A DNA stretch of 64,000 nt from Acholoe squamosa (taxonomy: Eukaryota > Annelida > Polychaeta > Phyllodocida > Polynoidae): positions 1,132,681 through 1,196,680 of the forward strand of contig OX439035.1 of the NCBI GenBank assembly GCA_949317995.1, written 5' to 3'. The translations under genes and the position numbers were made by a program. Below the pieces are notes generated by a model. It worked only from the letters and a program-made list of their open reading frames with translations. It did no database searches and was not told the DNA's origin. Within the stretch, counting starts at the first letter, position 1, and each line of letters opens with the position of its first letter. Shown here piece by piece: positions 26,501 to 38,479 of this stretch.

Positions 26501-27476
26501 CACAGCCTGAAACAGGGCCACCGTCAATGATCATTCTGATAACACCTACATGTAGAACTCAGACAGTGATGGCGTATAAGGCACATCACAGTCTGAAACA
26601 CGGCCACCGTCAATGATCATTCTGATAACACCTACATGTAGAACTCAGACAGTGATGGTGTACAAGGCACATCACAGCCTGAAACACGGCCACCGTCAAT
26701 GATCATTCTGATAACACATACATGTAGAACTCAGACAGTGATGGCGTATGAGGCACATTGTGGCCTGAAACACGGCCACCGTCAATGATCATTCTGATAA
26801 CACGTACATGTAGAACTCAGACAGTGATGGTGTACAAGGCACATCACAGTCTGAAACACGGCCACCGTCAATGATCATTCTGATAACACATACATGTAGA
26901 ACTCAGACAGTGATGGTGTATAAGGCACATCACAGCCTGAAACACGGCCACCGTCAATGATCATTCTGATAACACCTACATGTAGAACTCAGACAGTGAT
27001 GGCGTATAAGGCACATTGTGACCTGAAACACGGCCACCGTCAATGATCATTCTGATAACACGTACATCTAGAACTCAGACAGTGATGGCGTATGAGGCAC
27101 ATTGTGACCTGAAACACGGCCACCGTCAATGATCATTCTGATAACACCTACATGTAGAACTCAGACAGTGATGGCGTATAAGGCACACCACAGCCTGAAA
27201 CACGGCCACCGTCAATGATCATTCTGATAACACGTACATGTAGAACTCAGACAGTGATGGCCTATAAGGCACACCACAGCCTGAAACACGGCCACCGTCA
27301 ATGATCATTCTGATAACACGTACATGTAGAACTCAGACAGTGATGGCGTATAAGGCACACCACAGCCTGAAACATGGCCATCGTCAATGATCATTCTGAT
27401 AACACGTACATGTAGAACTCAGACAGTGATGGCGTATAAGGCACATCACAGCCTGAAACGCGGCCACCGTCAATGA
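23556..27476. repeat. 86-bp minisatellite array, about 45 copies
   Basis: Each unit contains three palindromic segments: TACATGTA, AATGATCATT and GGCCTGAAACACGGCC (interrupted). The main variant block alternates GCACATTGTGGCC, GCACATCACAGCC and GCACACCACAGCC. The first unit is partial, and the last breaks in the middle of AATGATCATT. No long open frame results. Confidence 0.97.
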
Positions 27477-27974
27477 TAGAACTGATCACGGGTAGATGGA
27501 TAACTTAAAGAAGCAGATCTCTAGATGTATATTGCTTAATTTTGGTTTTATCAACATTTATATCTGCTATACAGACTTTACAATTCAACATCATTGATTT
27601 TTATCAGATTTACAAATTTTTACTGTTGTTAAACATTGGATGAGGGCTGCCAAGGAGGAATTTGGATCTAACTTTCATGTTACCACCGCTTTACTGATAT
27701 CCCTCTTTCTGAACTGTGGGGAGCTTCTTAATTCTCCTTTATGGAGATCAACAAGGGAAAAGAGACAACCATCAGCCCCCTCCTGGAGGTTCCCCATAGT
27801 TTCAGTTTGAAATGCTGTTCAGAGAGGCAGTGCTGGAGGATTTCAGTGCCTGAGGTTTGTACAAGTTGTCTCACCATGAAAGTGTAAGGAGCCGATATTA
27901 AGTAGTTGTAGACTCTGGTATGACAGGAGGGCGACCACCACAGTAACGACTGCATAAGAGATCAAGACAGGCCT
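27477..27974. other. Unique spacer
   Basis: AT-rich single-copy DNA. Overlapping minus-strand frames of 75 and 72 codons have no recognisable domain. Confidence 0.5.
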
Positions 27975-28185
27975 ACAGTGTAAAAGAAATATCAAAATAA
28001 CGGCGGAATCATTGTCCCAAAGATTGGTCATTATTTTAACTAAGTTTCCCTGTATTAACATACTGCCACACTACTGCCACCTGGTGCTCATTGTGAAACC
28101 TACACTGGTCCACTGCCATATGATAACAGTGGTTCACTGTTTTACAAGGATAAACAGGATAGTGAGAGTTCTTATAAGGTTGCCA
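27975..28185 (-). mobile_element. CACTGTAAAAA MITE, copy 2 (inverted, diverged)
   Basis: Read on the minus strand it follows the 42.3-kb copy. On the plus strand the order is ACAGTGTAAAAG, AATAACGGCGGAATC, TTGTCCCAAAG, ACTGCCACCTGG and GTGGTTCACTGTTTTACAAGG. Several insertions of 10-30 bp relative to copies 1 and 3 mark it as old. Confidence 0.65.
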
Positions 28186-28377
28186 AATGTACCCAGCATT
28201 GGTGCCTGCACTGCTACAAGTGTTCTACTCAATCCTATATGTAAGGATGCTATAACAACCTGTCTAATAGGGAAATGTCCTAATAGGGGTAGACACTATA
28301 ATGCCAGCCTAAGGCCTGTGATTTTAGGCTGGGGTCCATAGGTTTTCTCATATCGTCATAGCTCAAAAAAGACGTTG

Positions 28378-28450
28378 GGTAATGCACTGAAACAATATAT
28401 TGGTGCATCATGTCGACTCCCTGGGAGTGTATCAATCCCAAAGGATTGGC
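28378..28450. mobile_element. TTAACCC/ATGATGCA MITE fragment, copy C (left part, interrupted by arrays)
   Basis: TGGTGCATCATGTCGACTCC, GGGAGTGTATCA and GGATTGGCATGATGC align with CGCAACATGCCAACCCTTTG, GGGAGTATCTC and AGATTGGCATGATGC of copy B. The match stops where the 32-bp array begins. AATGATGCATCATGACA at 35341-35357, on the far side of that array, resembles the next segment of copy B (GAATGCATCATGACG). Confidence 0.55.
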
Positions 28451-31400
28451 ATGATGCGCAGATGCAGCCCAGGTGTACAGGCATGATGCATGGATGCCGC
28501 CCAGGTGTAGAGGCATGATGCATGGATGCAGCCCAGGTGTAGAGGCATGATGCATGGATGCATCTCAGGTGTAGAGACATGATGCATGGATGCATCTCAG
28601 GTGTAGAGACATGATGCACGGATGCCGCCCTGGTGTAGAGACATGAGGCATGGATGCAGCCCTGGTGTAGAGACATGATGCATGGATGCAGCCCTGGTGT
28701 AGAGGCATGATGCACGGATGCAGCCCTGGTGTAGAGACAAGATGCACGGATGCATCCCTGGTGTAGAGGCATGATGCATGGATGCAGCCCTGGTGTAGAG
28801 ACATGATGCACGGATGCCGCCCTGGTGTAGAGACATGAGGCATGGATGCAGCCCTGGTGTAGAGACATGGTGCACGGATGTAGCCCTGGTGTAGAGACAT
28901 GATGCATGGATGTAGCCCAGGTGTAGAGGCATGGTGCATGGATGTAGCCCAGGTGTAGAGACATGATGCACAGATGTAGCCCAGGTGTAGAGGCATGGTG
29001 CATGGATGCAGCCCAGGTGTAGAGGCATGGTGCATGGATGCAGCCCAGGTGTAGAGGCATGGTGCATGGATGCAGCCCAGGTGTAGAGGCATGGTGCATG
29101 GATGCAGCCCTGGTGTAGAGGCATGATGCACAGATGCATCCCTGGTGTAGAGGCATGATGCACGGATGCAGCCCTGGTGTAGAGGCATGATGCATGGATG
29201 CAGCCCTGGTGTAGAGGCATAATGCATGGATGTAGCCCTGATGTAGAGACATGATGCACGGATGTAGCCCTGGTGTAGAGGCATGATGCACGGACGCAGC
29301 CCTGGTGTAGAGGCATGATGCACGGACGCAGCCCTGGTGTAGAGGCATGATGCATGGATGCAGCCCAGGTGTAGAGGCATGGTGCATGGATGCAGCCCAG
29401 GTGTAGAGGCATGGTGCATGGATGCAGCCCAGGTGTAGAGGCATGGTGCATGGATGCATCCCTGGTGTAGAGGCATGATGCACGGATGTAGCCCTGGTGT
29501 AGAGGCATAATGCACGGATGTAGCCCTGATGTAGAGACATGATGCACGGATGTAGCCCTGGTGTAGAGGCATGATGCACGGACGCAGCCCTGGTGTAGAG
29601 GCATGATGCACGGACGCAGCCCTGGTGTAGAGGCATGATGCAGATATGCAGCCCAGGTGTAGAGGCATGATGCACGAATGCAGCCCTGGTGTAGAGGCAT
29701 GGTGCATGGATGCATCCCTGGTGTAGAGGCATGATGCACGGATGTAGCCCTGGTGTAGAGGCATGATGCACGGATGTAGCCCTGGTGTAGAGGCATGATG
29801 CATGGATGTAGCCCTGGTGTAGAGGCATGATGCATGGATGTAGCCCAGGTGTAGAGGCATGATGCACGGACGCAGCCCTGGTGTAGAGGCATGATGCACG
29901 GACGCAGCCCTGGTGTAGAGGCATGATGCAGATATGCAGCCCAGGTGTAGAGGCATGATGCACGAATGCAGCCCTGGTGTAGAGGCATGATGCATGGATG
30001 TAGCCCTGGTGTAGAGGCATGATGCATGGATGCAGCCCTGGTGTAGAGGCATGATGCACGGATGCAGCCCAGGTGTACAGGCATGATGCATGGATGCCGC
30101 ACAGGTGTAGAGACATGATGCACGGATGCAGCCCTGGTGTAGAGGCATGGTGCATGGATGCAGCCCTGGTGTAGAGGCATGATGCACGAATGCAGCCCTG
30201 GTGTAGAGGCATGATGCACGGATGTAGCCCAGGTGTAGAGACATGATGAACGGATGTAGCCCAGGTGTAGAGGCATGATGCACAGATGCAGCCCTGGTGT
30301 AGAGGCATGATGCATGGATGTAGCCCAGGTGTAGAGGCATGATGCACGAATGCAGCCCTGGTGTAGAGGCATGATGTATGGATGTAGCCCAGGTGTAGAG
30401 GCATGATGCACGGATGTAGCCCTGGTGTAGAGGCATGATGCATGGATGCAGCCCTGGTGTAGAGGCATGATGCATGGATGCAGCCCTGGTGTAGAGGCAT
30501 GATGCATGGACGCAGCCCTGGTGTAGAGGCATGATGCACCAATGTAGCCCTGGTGTAGAGACATGATGCACGGATGCAGCCCAGGTGTAGAGGCATGATG
30601 CATGGATGTAGCCCTGGTGTAGAGACATGGTGCACGGATGTAGCCCTGGTGTAGAGACATGATGCACGGATGTAGCCCAGGTGTAGAGGCATGATGCACG
30701 GATGCAGCCCTGGTGTAGAGGCATGGTGCATGGATACAGCCCTGGTGTAGAGGCATGATGCACGGATGCAGCCCAGGTGTAGAGGCATGGTGCATGGATG
30801 CAGCCCTGGTGTAGAGGCATGATGCACGGATGCAGCCCAGAAGTAGAGGCATGATGCACGGATGCAGCCCTGGTGAAGAGGCATGATGCATGGATGTAGC
30901 CCAGGTGTAGAGACATGATGCACAGATGTAGCCCAGGTGTAGAGGCATGAAGCACGGATGCAGCCCTGGTGTAGAGGCATGATGCACGGATGTAGCCCAG
31001 GTGTAGAGACATGATGCACGGATGTAGCCCTGGTGTAGAGGCATGATGCACAGATGTAGCCCAGGTGTAGAGGCATGATGCATGGATGTAGCCCTGGTGT
31101 AAAGGCATGATGCACAGATGTAGCCCAGGTGTAGAGGCATGATGCATGGATGCAGCCCTGGTGTAGAGGCATGATGCACAGATGTAGCCCAGGTGTAGAG
31201 GCATGATGCATGGATGTAGCCCTGGTGTAGAAACATGATGCACGGATGTAGCCCAGGTGTAGAGGCATGGTGCATGGATGTAGCCCAGGTGTAGAGACAT
31301 GATGCACAGATGTAGCCCAGGTGTAGAGGCATGATGCATGGATGTAGCCCTGGTGTAGAGACATGATGCATGGATGCAGCCCTGGTGTAGAGGCATGATG

Positions 31401-34400
31401 CATGGATGTAGCCCTGGTGTAGAGGCATGATGCATGGATGTAGCCCTGGTGTAGAGGCATGATGCATGGATGCAGCCCTGGTGTAGAGGCATGATGCACG
31501 GATGTAGCCCTGGTGTAGAGGCATGATGCACGGATGTAGCCCTGGTGTAGAGGCATGATGCACGGATGTAGCCCTGGTGTAGAGGCATGATGCACAGATG
31601 CATCCCTGGTGTAGAGGCATGATGCACGGATGTAGCCCTGGTGTAGAGGCATGATGCATGGATGTAGCCCAGGTGTAGAGGCATGATGCACGGACGCAGC
31701 CCTGGTGTAGAGGCATGATGCACGGACGCAGCCCTGGTGTAGAGGCATGATGCAGATATGCAGCCCTGGTGTAGAGGCATGATGCACGGATGTAGCCCTG
31801 GTGTAGAGACATGATGCACGGATGTAGCCCTGGTGTAGAAACATGATGCACGGATGTAGCCCTGGTGTAGAGACATGATGCACGGATGTAGTCCTGGTGT
31901 AGAGGCATGATGCATGGATACAGCCCTGGTGTAGAGGCATGATGCATGGACGCAGCCCTGGTGTAGAGGCATGATGCACGGATGTAGTCCTGGTGTAGAG
32001 ACATGAGGCATGGATGTAGCCCTGGTGTAGAGACAAGATGCATGGACGCAGCCCTGGTGTAGAGACATGATGCACGGATGTAGCCCTGGTGTAGAGACAT
32101 GATGCACGGATGCAGCCCTGGTGTAGAGGCATGATGCACGGATGCAGCCCTGGTGTAGAGGCATGATGCACGGATGCAGCCCTGGTGTAGAGGTATGATG
32201 CACGGATGCAGCCCTGGTGTAGAGGCATGATGCACGGATGTAGCTCTGGTGTAGAGGCATGATGCACGGATGTAGCCCTGGTGTAGAGGCATGATGCACG
32301 GAGGTAGCCCTGGTGTAGAGGCATGATGCACGGATGTAGCCCTGGTGTAGAGGCATGATGCACGGAGGTAGCCCTGGTGTAGAGGCATGATGCACGGATG
32401 CAGCCCTGGTGTAGAGGCATGATGCACGGATGCATCCCTGGTGTAGAGGCATGATGCACGGATGCAGCCCTGGTGTAGAGGCATGATGCATGGATGCAGC
32501 CCTGATGTAGAGGCATGATGCACAGGTGCAGCCCTGGTGTAGAGGCATGATGCACGGATGCAGCCCAGGTGTAGAGGCATGATGCACAGGTGCAGCCCTG
32601 GTGTAGAGACATGATGCATGGATACAGCCCTGGTGTAGAGACATGATGCACAGATATAGCCCTGGTGTAGAGGCATGATGCACGGATGTAGCCCTGGTGT
32701 AGAGGCATGATGCACAGATGTAGCCCTGGTGAAGAGGCATGATGCATGGATATAGCCCTGTTGTAGAGGCATGATGCACAGATATAGCCCTGTTGTAGAG
32801 GCATGATGCACGGATGCAGCCCTGGTGTAGAGGCATGATGCACGGATGTAGCCCTGGTGTAGAGGTATGATGCATGGATGTAGCCCAGGTGTAGAGGCAT
32901 GATGCACGGATGTAGCCCTGGTGTAGAGGCATGATGCTGGGATGTAGCCCTGGTGTAGAGGCATGATGCACAGATATAGCCCTGGTGTAGAGGCATGATG
33001 CACAGATATAGCCCTGTTGTAGAGGCATGATGCATGGATGCAGCCCTGGTGTAGAGGTATGATGCACGGATGCAGCCCTGGTGTAGAGGCATGATGCACG
33101 GATGTAGCCCTGGTGTAGAGGCATGATGCACGGATGTAGCCCTGGTGTAGAGGCATGATGCACGGATGTAGCCCTGGTGTAGAGGCATGATGCATGGATG
33201 CAGCCCTGATGTAGAGGCATGATGCACAGGTGCAGCCCTGGTGTAGAGGCATGATGCACGGATGCAGCCCAGGTGTAGAGGCATGATGCACAGGTGCAGC
33301 CCTGGTGTAGAGACATGATGCATGGATGCATCCCTAGTGTAGAGACATGATGCACAGATATAGCCCTGGTGTAGAGGCATGATGCACAGATATAGCCCTG
33401 GTGTAGAGGCATGATGCACGGATGTAGCCCTGGTGTAGAGGCATGATGCACAGATGTAGCCCTGGTGTAGAGGCATGATGCATGGATATAGCCCTGTTGT
33501 AGAGGCATGATGCACGGATGCATCCCTGGTGTAGAGGCATGATGCACGGATGTAGCCCTGGTGTAGAGGTATGATGCACGGATGTAGCCCTGGTGTAGAG
33601 GCATGATGCACGGATGCATCCCTGTTGTAGAGGCATGATGCACAGATATAGCCCTGGTGTAGAGGCATGATGCATGGATGCAGCCCTGGTGTAGAGGCAT
33701 GATGCACGGATGCATCCCTGGTGTAGAGGCATGATGCACGGATGTAGCCCTGGTGTAGAGGCATGATGCTGGGATGTAGCCCTGGTGTAGAGGTATGATG
33801 CACGGATGTAGCCCTGGTGTAGAGGCATGATGCACGGATGCATCCCTGTTGTAGAGGCATGATGCACAGATATAGCCCTGGTGTAGAGGCATGATGCATG
33901 GATGCAGCCCTGGTGTAGAGGCATGATGCACAGATATAGCCCTGGTGTAGAGGCATGATGCACGGATGTAGCCCTGGTGTAGAGGCATGATGCACGGATG
34001 CATCCCTGTTGTAGAGGCATGATGCACAGATATAGCCCTGGTGTAGAGGCATGATGCACGGATGTAGCCCTGGTGTAGAGGCATGATGCACGGATGCATC
34101 CCTGGTGTAGAGGCATGATGCACGGATGTAGCCCTGGTGTAGAGGTATGATGCACGGATGTAGCCCTGGTGTAGAGGCATGATGCACGGATGCATCCCTG
34201 TTGTAGAGGCATGATGCACAGATATAGCCCTGGTGTAGAGGCATGATGCATGGATGCAGCCCTGGTGTAGAGGCATGATGCACGGATGCAGCCCTGGTGT
34301 AGAGGCATGATGCACGGATGTAGCCCAGGTGTAGAGGTATGATGCACGGATGCAGCCCAGGTGTAGAGGCATGGTGCATGGATGTAGCCCTGGTGTAGAG

Positions 34401-35327
34401 GCATGATGCTGGGATGTAGCCCTGGTGTAGAGGCATGATGCACAGATATAGCCCTGTTGTAGAGGCATGATGCATGGATGCAGCCCTGGTGTAGAGGCAT
34501 GATGCACGGATGTAGCCCTGGTTTAGAGGCATGATGCACGGATGCAGCCCTGGTGTAGAGGCATGATGCACGGATGCATCCCTGGTGTAGAGGCATGATG
34601 CACGGATGCAGCCCTGGTGTAGAGGCATGATGCACGGATGCAGCCCTGGTGTAGAGGCATGATGCACGGATATAGCCCTGGTGTAGAGGCATGATGCACG
34701 GATATAGCCCTGGTGTAGAGGCATGATGCACGGATGTAGCCCTGGTGTAGAGGCATGATGCACGGATGTAGCCCAGGTGTAGAGGCATGATGCACGGATG
34801 TAGCCCTGGTGTAGAGGCATGATGCACGGATTTAGCCCAGGTGTAGAGGCATGATGCTGGGATGTAGCCCTGGTGTAGAGGCATGATGCACGGATATAGC
34901 CCTGTTGTAGAGGCATGATGCACAGATATAGCCCTGATGTAGAGGCATGATGCATGGATGCAGCCCTGGTGTAGAGGCATGATGCACGGATGTAGCCCAG
35001 GTGTAGAGGCATGATGCACGGATGTAGCCCTGGTATAGAAGCATGATGCATGGATGCAGACCTGGTGTAGAGGTATGATGCACGGATGTAGCCCTGATGT
35101 AGAGGCATGATGCACGGATGTAGCCCAGGTGTAGAGACATGATGCATGGATGCAGCCCAGAAGTAGAGGCATGATTCACGGATGTAGCCCTAGTGTAGAG
35201 GCATGATGCACGGATGCAGCCCAGAAGTAGAGGCATGATGCACGGATGCAGCCCAGGTGTAGAGGTATGATGCACGGATGTAGCCCTGGTGTAGAGGCAT
35301 GATGCATGGATGCAGCCCTGATGTAGA
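28449..35327. repeat. 32-bp minisatellite array, about 214 copies, stop-free in all three minus frames
   Basis: The plus-strand unit is GATGCACGGATGCAGC followed by CCTGGTGTAGAGGCAT. The period is constant at 32 bp over nearly 6.9 kb with almost no indels. Read on the minus strand, 32 bp cycles through all three frames, and none contains a stop. Overlapping frames of 2263, 1980, 1564 and 612 codons result, with a 32-residue period rich in His, Cys, Ala and Tyr (MHHASTPGLHPCIMPLHQG). Equal openness of three overlapping frames argues against selection on one protein. Substitution types (CACGG/CATGG, GATGC/GATGT, CCCTGG/CCCAGG) run in blocks. The frame that ends at 28356 leaves the array for about 30 codons of unique sequence. 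Confidence 0.97.
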
Positions 35328-35350
35328 CTTGGCACACTGCAATGATGCAT

Positions 35351-36990
35351 CATGACATCTGTATGATACATGACATGATACATGACATCCATATGATACA
35401 TGACATCTGTATGATATATGACACCAGTATGATACATGACATCTGTATGATACATGACATCTGTATGATATATGACATCTGTATGATACATGACATCCGT
35501 ATGATGCATGACATCCGTATGATACATGATATCCGTATGATACATGACATCTGTATGATACATGACATGATACATGACATCTGTATGATACATGACATCT
35601 GTGTGATACATGACATGATACATGACATCTTTATGATACATGACATGATACATGACATCTGTATGATACATGACATCCATATGATACATGACATCTGTAT
35701 GATACATGACATCCATATGATACATGACATCTGTATGATACACGACATCTGTATGATACATGAGATCTGTATGATACATGACATCTGTATGATACATGAC
35801 ATCTGTATGATACATGACATCTGTATGATATATGACATCTGTATTATATATGATATCCGTATGATACATGACATCCATATGATACATGACATCCATATGA
35901 TACATGACATCTGTATGATATATGACATCTGTATGATACATGACATGATACATGACATCCCTATGATACATGACATCCATATGATACATGACATGATACA
36001 TGACATCCGTATGATACATGACATCCATATGATACATGACATCCGTATGATACATGACATGATACATGACATCCATATGATACATGACATCCGTATGATA
36101 CATGACATCCGTATGATACATGACATCCATATGATACATGACATCCGTATGATACATGACATGATACATGACATCTGTATGATACATGACATCTGTATGA
36201 TACATGACATCTGTATGATACATGACATCCGTATGATACATGACATGATACATAACATCCGTATCATACATGACATTTGTATGATACATGACATGATACA
36301 TGACATCCATATGATACATGACATCCATATGATACATGACATCTGTATGATACACGACATCTGTATGATACATGACATCTGTATGATACATGACATCTGT
36401 ATGATACATGACATCTGTATGATACATGACATCCGTATGATACATGACATCTGTATGATACATGACATCCGTATGATACATGACATCTGTATGATACATG
36501 ACATCCGTATGATACATGACATCCGTATGATACATGACATCTGTATGATACATGACATCTGTATGATACACAACATCTGTATGATACATGACATCTGTAT
36601 GATACATGACATCCGTTTGATAAATGAGATCTGTATGATACACGACATCTGTATGATACATGACATCTGTATGATACATGACATCCGTATGATAAATGAG
36701 ATCTGTATGATACATGACATCTATATGATAAATGAGATCTGTATGATACATGACATCTGTATGATATATGATATCCGTATGATACATGACATCAGTATGA
36801 TACATGACATCCATATGATACATGACATCCGTATGATACATGACATCTGTATGATACACGACATCTGTATGATACATGACATCCGTATGATACATGACAT
36901 GATACATAACATCCGTATCATACATGACATTCGTATGATACATGACATCCATATGATACATGACATCCATATGATACATGACATCTGTGT
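35351..36990. repeat. 18-bp minisatellite array with 12-bp variants, about 90 copies, open on both strands
   Basis: The unit is CATGACATCTGTATGATA, with CC/CT and GT/AT variants. Interspersed shortened CATGACATGATA units are 12 bp. All lengths are multiples of three, so frames stay open on both strands: 577 codons on plus (HDICMI repeats, ending in about 30 residues of unique sequence at 37075), and 733 and 456 codons on minus. The minus 733-codon frame runs on into the 32-bp array. Constant composition and dual-strand openness point to repeat geometry rather than a gene. Confidence 0.97.
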
Positions 36991-38020
36991 AGGTAAGGCC
37001 CTCACAGAGAAAGGTGCTCTTATTGAAAGGCATGCAGGGAATTCTGATAGAGGATGGAGTGAGGAGGGAAAATGAGTGAAATAGGATAATGTTACTGTAT
37101 AAGTATGATTACATGCGAACCATGCTATTACTTCATACTAACTCATCTTAGCACCGAACATCACTGTGTGTCAATTATACACACGCTTGTCAGACTACTA
37201 ACTTGTCCACTCTCCAAGTTGCCTACCAGGGCTTGGGCAACTCGTCCACCAGGCGGGAAGGGGGGAGGGTGTAAAGACAGCTCTCGGCTGTCTGGGTCGA
37301 GCCTATGACCAGGGGCAGCGGAACATCGGGCGGGGGGAGGGGAGGTTAGGGGGAAAGGCCCATCAATTTTACGAGTGTTGGTTTGTTTGAGACATGAACT
37401 GTGGGAGAAAATTAACAATTCAATGGTAAGATTCCAATTTTTGTACATGTATTCTGAGGTAATCCAGGCTTAGGTTAGAGATTGCATCAAATACATGTAT
37501 GTCAGTGACTACAGAAAGTAGGGCCCTACCACATGATTATGGGGTCGGGGGTAATTCATCACATTTAAGGATAGTTCTTTCATTGAAACGATTATGCTAA
37601 CATGATCATTTCACACTCAGAATAATTCTTTCATGGTAATCGTTTATGAATAATTATTACATGGTTAATGTAAAATTGCATCTTGTGAATAGCATCAAAA
37701 CGATCATGATATTTATTCTTCACGTTTTCAGACAAAGGTTATGGCCGGTAATTGTTTGACTTATAAATGGCCTAGCAGAGTATTAAGGGCTACTGATATG
37801 TCCCCAACAACTTCGAAGATAAGCACTTCATGCCCGGGACTTCATGGCTTAATAGTGCAACGGTCAAAGATTTTGTTCATGTATGGTTATCGATAATATA
37901 CCGGTCGGGTAGTAAATAATCTATCGACCGCTAGGGTCTTAACTGCGGTGCATTATTGTTAATCGTCTTATATAATATGATTATGCCCCGCTCTCCCACA
38001 CTAGTCGCCACTATTGTAAG
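36991..38020. other. Unique spacer with no recognised gene
   Basis: Contains a G-rich stretch (37255-37355) and then an AT-rich stretch with repeated TTCTTTCAT / AATCGTTTATGAAT-like motifs (37560-37700). Reading frames of 67-95 codons look like chance. Confidence 0.5.
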
Positions 38021-38072
38021 GTCACATGACCACCTGTTACCTATATAAGGGTCGATTAGTGGTTAATCAAAG
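38021..38072 (+). promoter_or_regulatory. Candidate TATA promoter with E-boxes
   Basis: GTCACATGACC (a USF/MITF-type E-box palindrome) is followed by CACCTG (a second E-box), and 10 bp further on by TATATAAG at 38042-38049. A start site would be expected near 38072. The arrangement is compact and credible, but no downstream gene is confirmed. Confidence 0.4.
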
Positions 38073-38176
38073 AGATCAGTCGCTGATGGGCTGTCTCACC
38101 CATATTATCTGTTTGTTTATCTATTCATAGATAATACGTCAGTAATAGCTCTAATACCAGTCTAGTATCTGTCAGA

Positions 38177-38272
38177 ATGTGTTCACTTCACTCGTTACTT
38201 CTTGTTTCTTGTATTCTATGTACTTCTAGGGGGAAGGCATACAGCATGGGACAAGCAGGCTTGCATTTATAA
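38177..38272 (+). CDS. 31-codon signal-peptide-like frame downstream of the candidate promoter
   Basis: Starts MCSLHSLLLVSCILC and continues with a small polar tail before TAA, which resembles a secretory leader. It lies about 105 bp downstream of the predicted start site. A good donor (GTGAGA at 38273) follows directly after the stop codon, so this could be a first exon with a short upstream frame, or chance. An earlier ATG at 38086 opens a frame of 14 codons. I do not recognise a family. Confidence 0.22.
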   Translation: MCSLHSLLLVSCILCTSRGKAYSMGQAGLHL

Positions 38273-38479
38273 GTGAGACAATTATGTTGACTTTGTTTTT
38301 TAAATTATTTATTTATCCTGGCATTACGAAGGCTAATAGCCTGGATGATTTCAGGTCAGTAGTTCATATCAGGCTTGCATAAGAGAGAGACTTAAGTCAT
38401 ATTTACTTCTTTTTTGGAGGGTGAGGAAAAAATGTAGAGCTTGTTACCTCCATATATTCTTCCCTACCCATGACCAAGG
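38273..38479. other. Unique spacer
   Basis: Single-copy sequence before the 37-bp array. Nothing recognised. Confidence 0.45.

Noticed and set aside
28356..35147. Giant 2263-codon minus-strand gene
   Set aside because: It is a translation of a 32-bp tandem repeat. All three minus frames are equally open, there is no domain, and no start context or exon structure stands out.
35342..37075. 577-codon plus-strand repeat protein
   Set aside because: The 18-bp array is open on both strands because its unit is a multiple of three and lacks stops. Codon use shows no protein-level preference.
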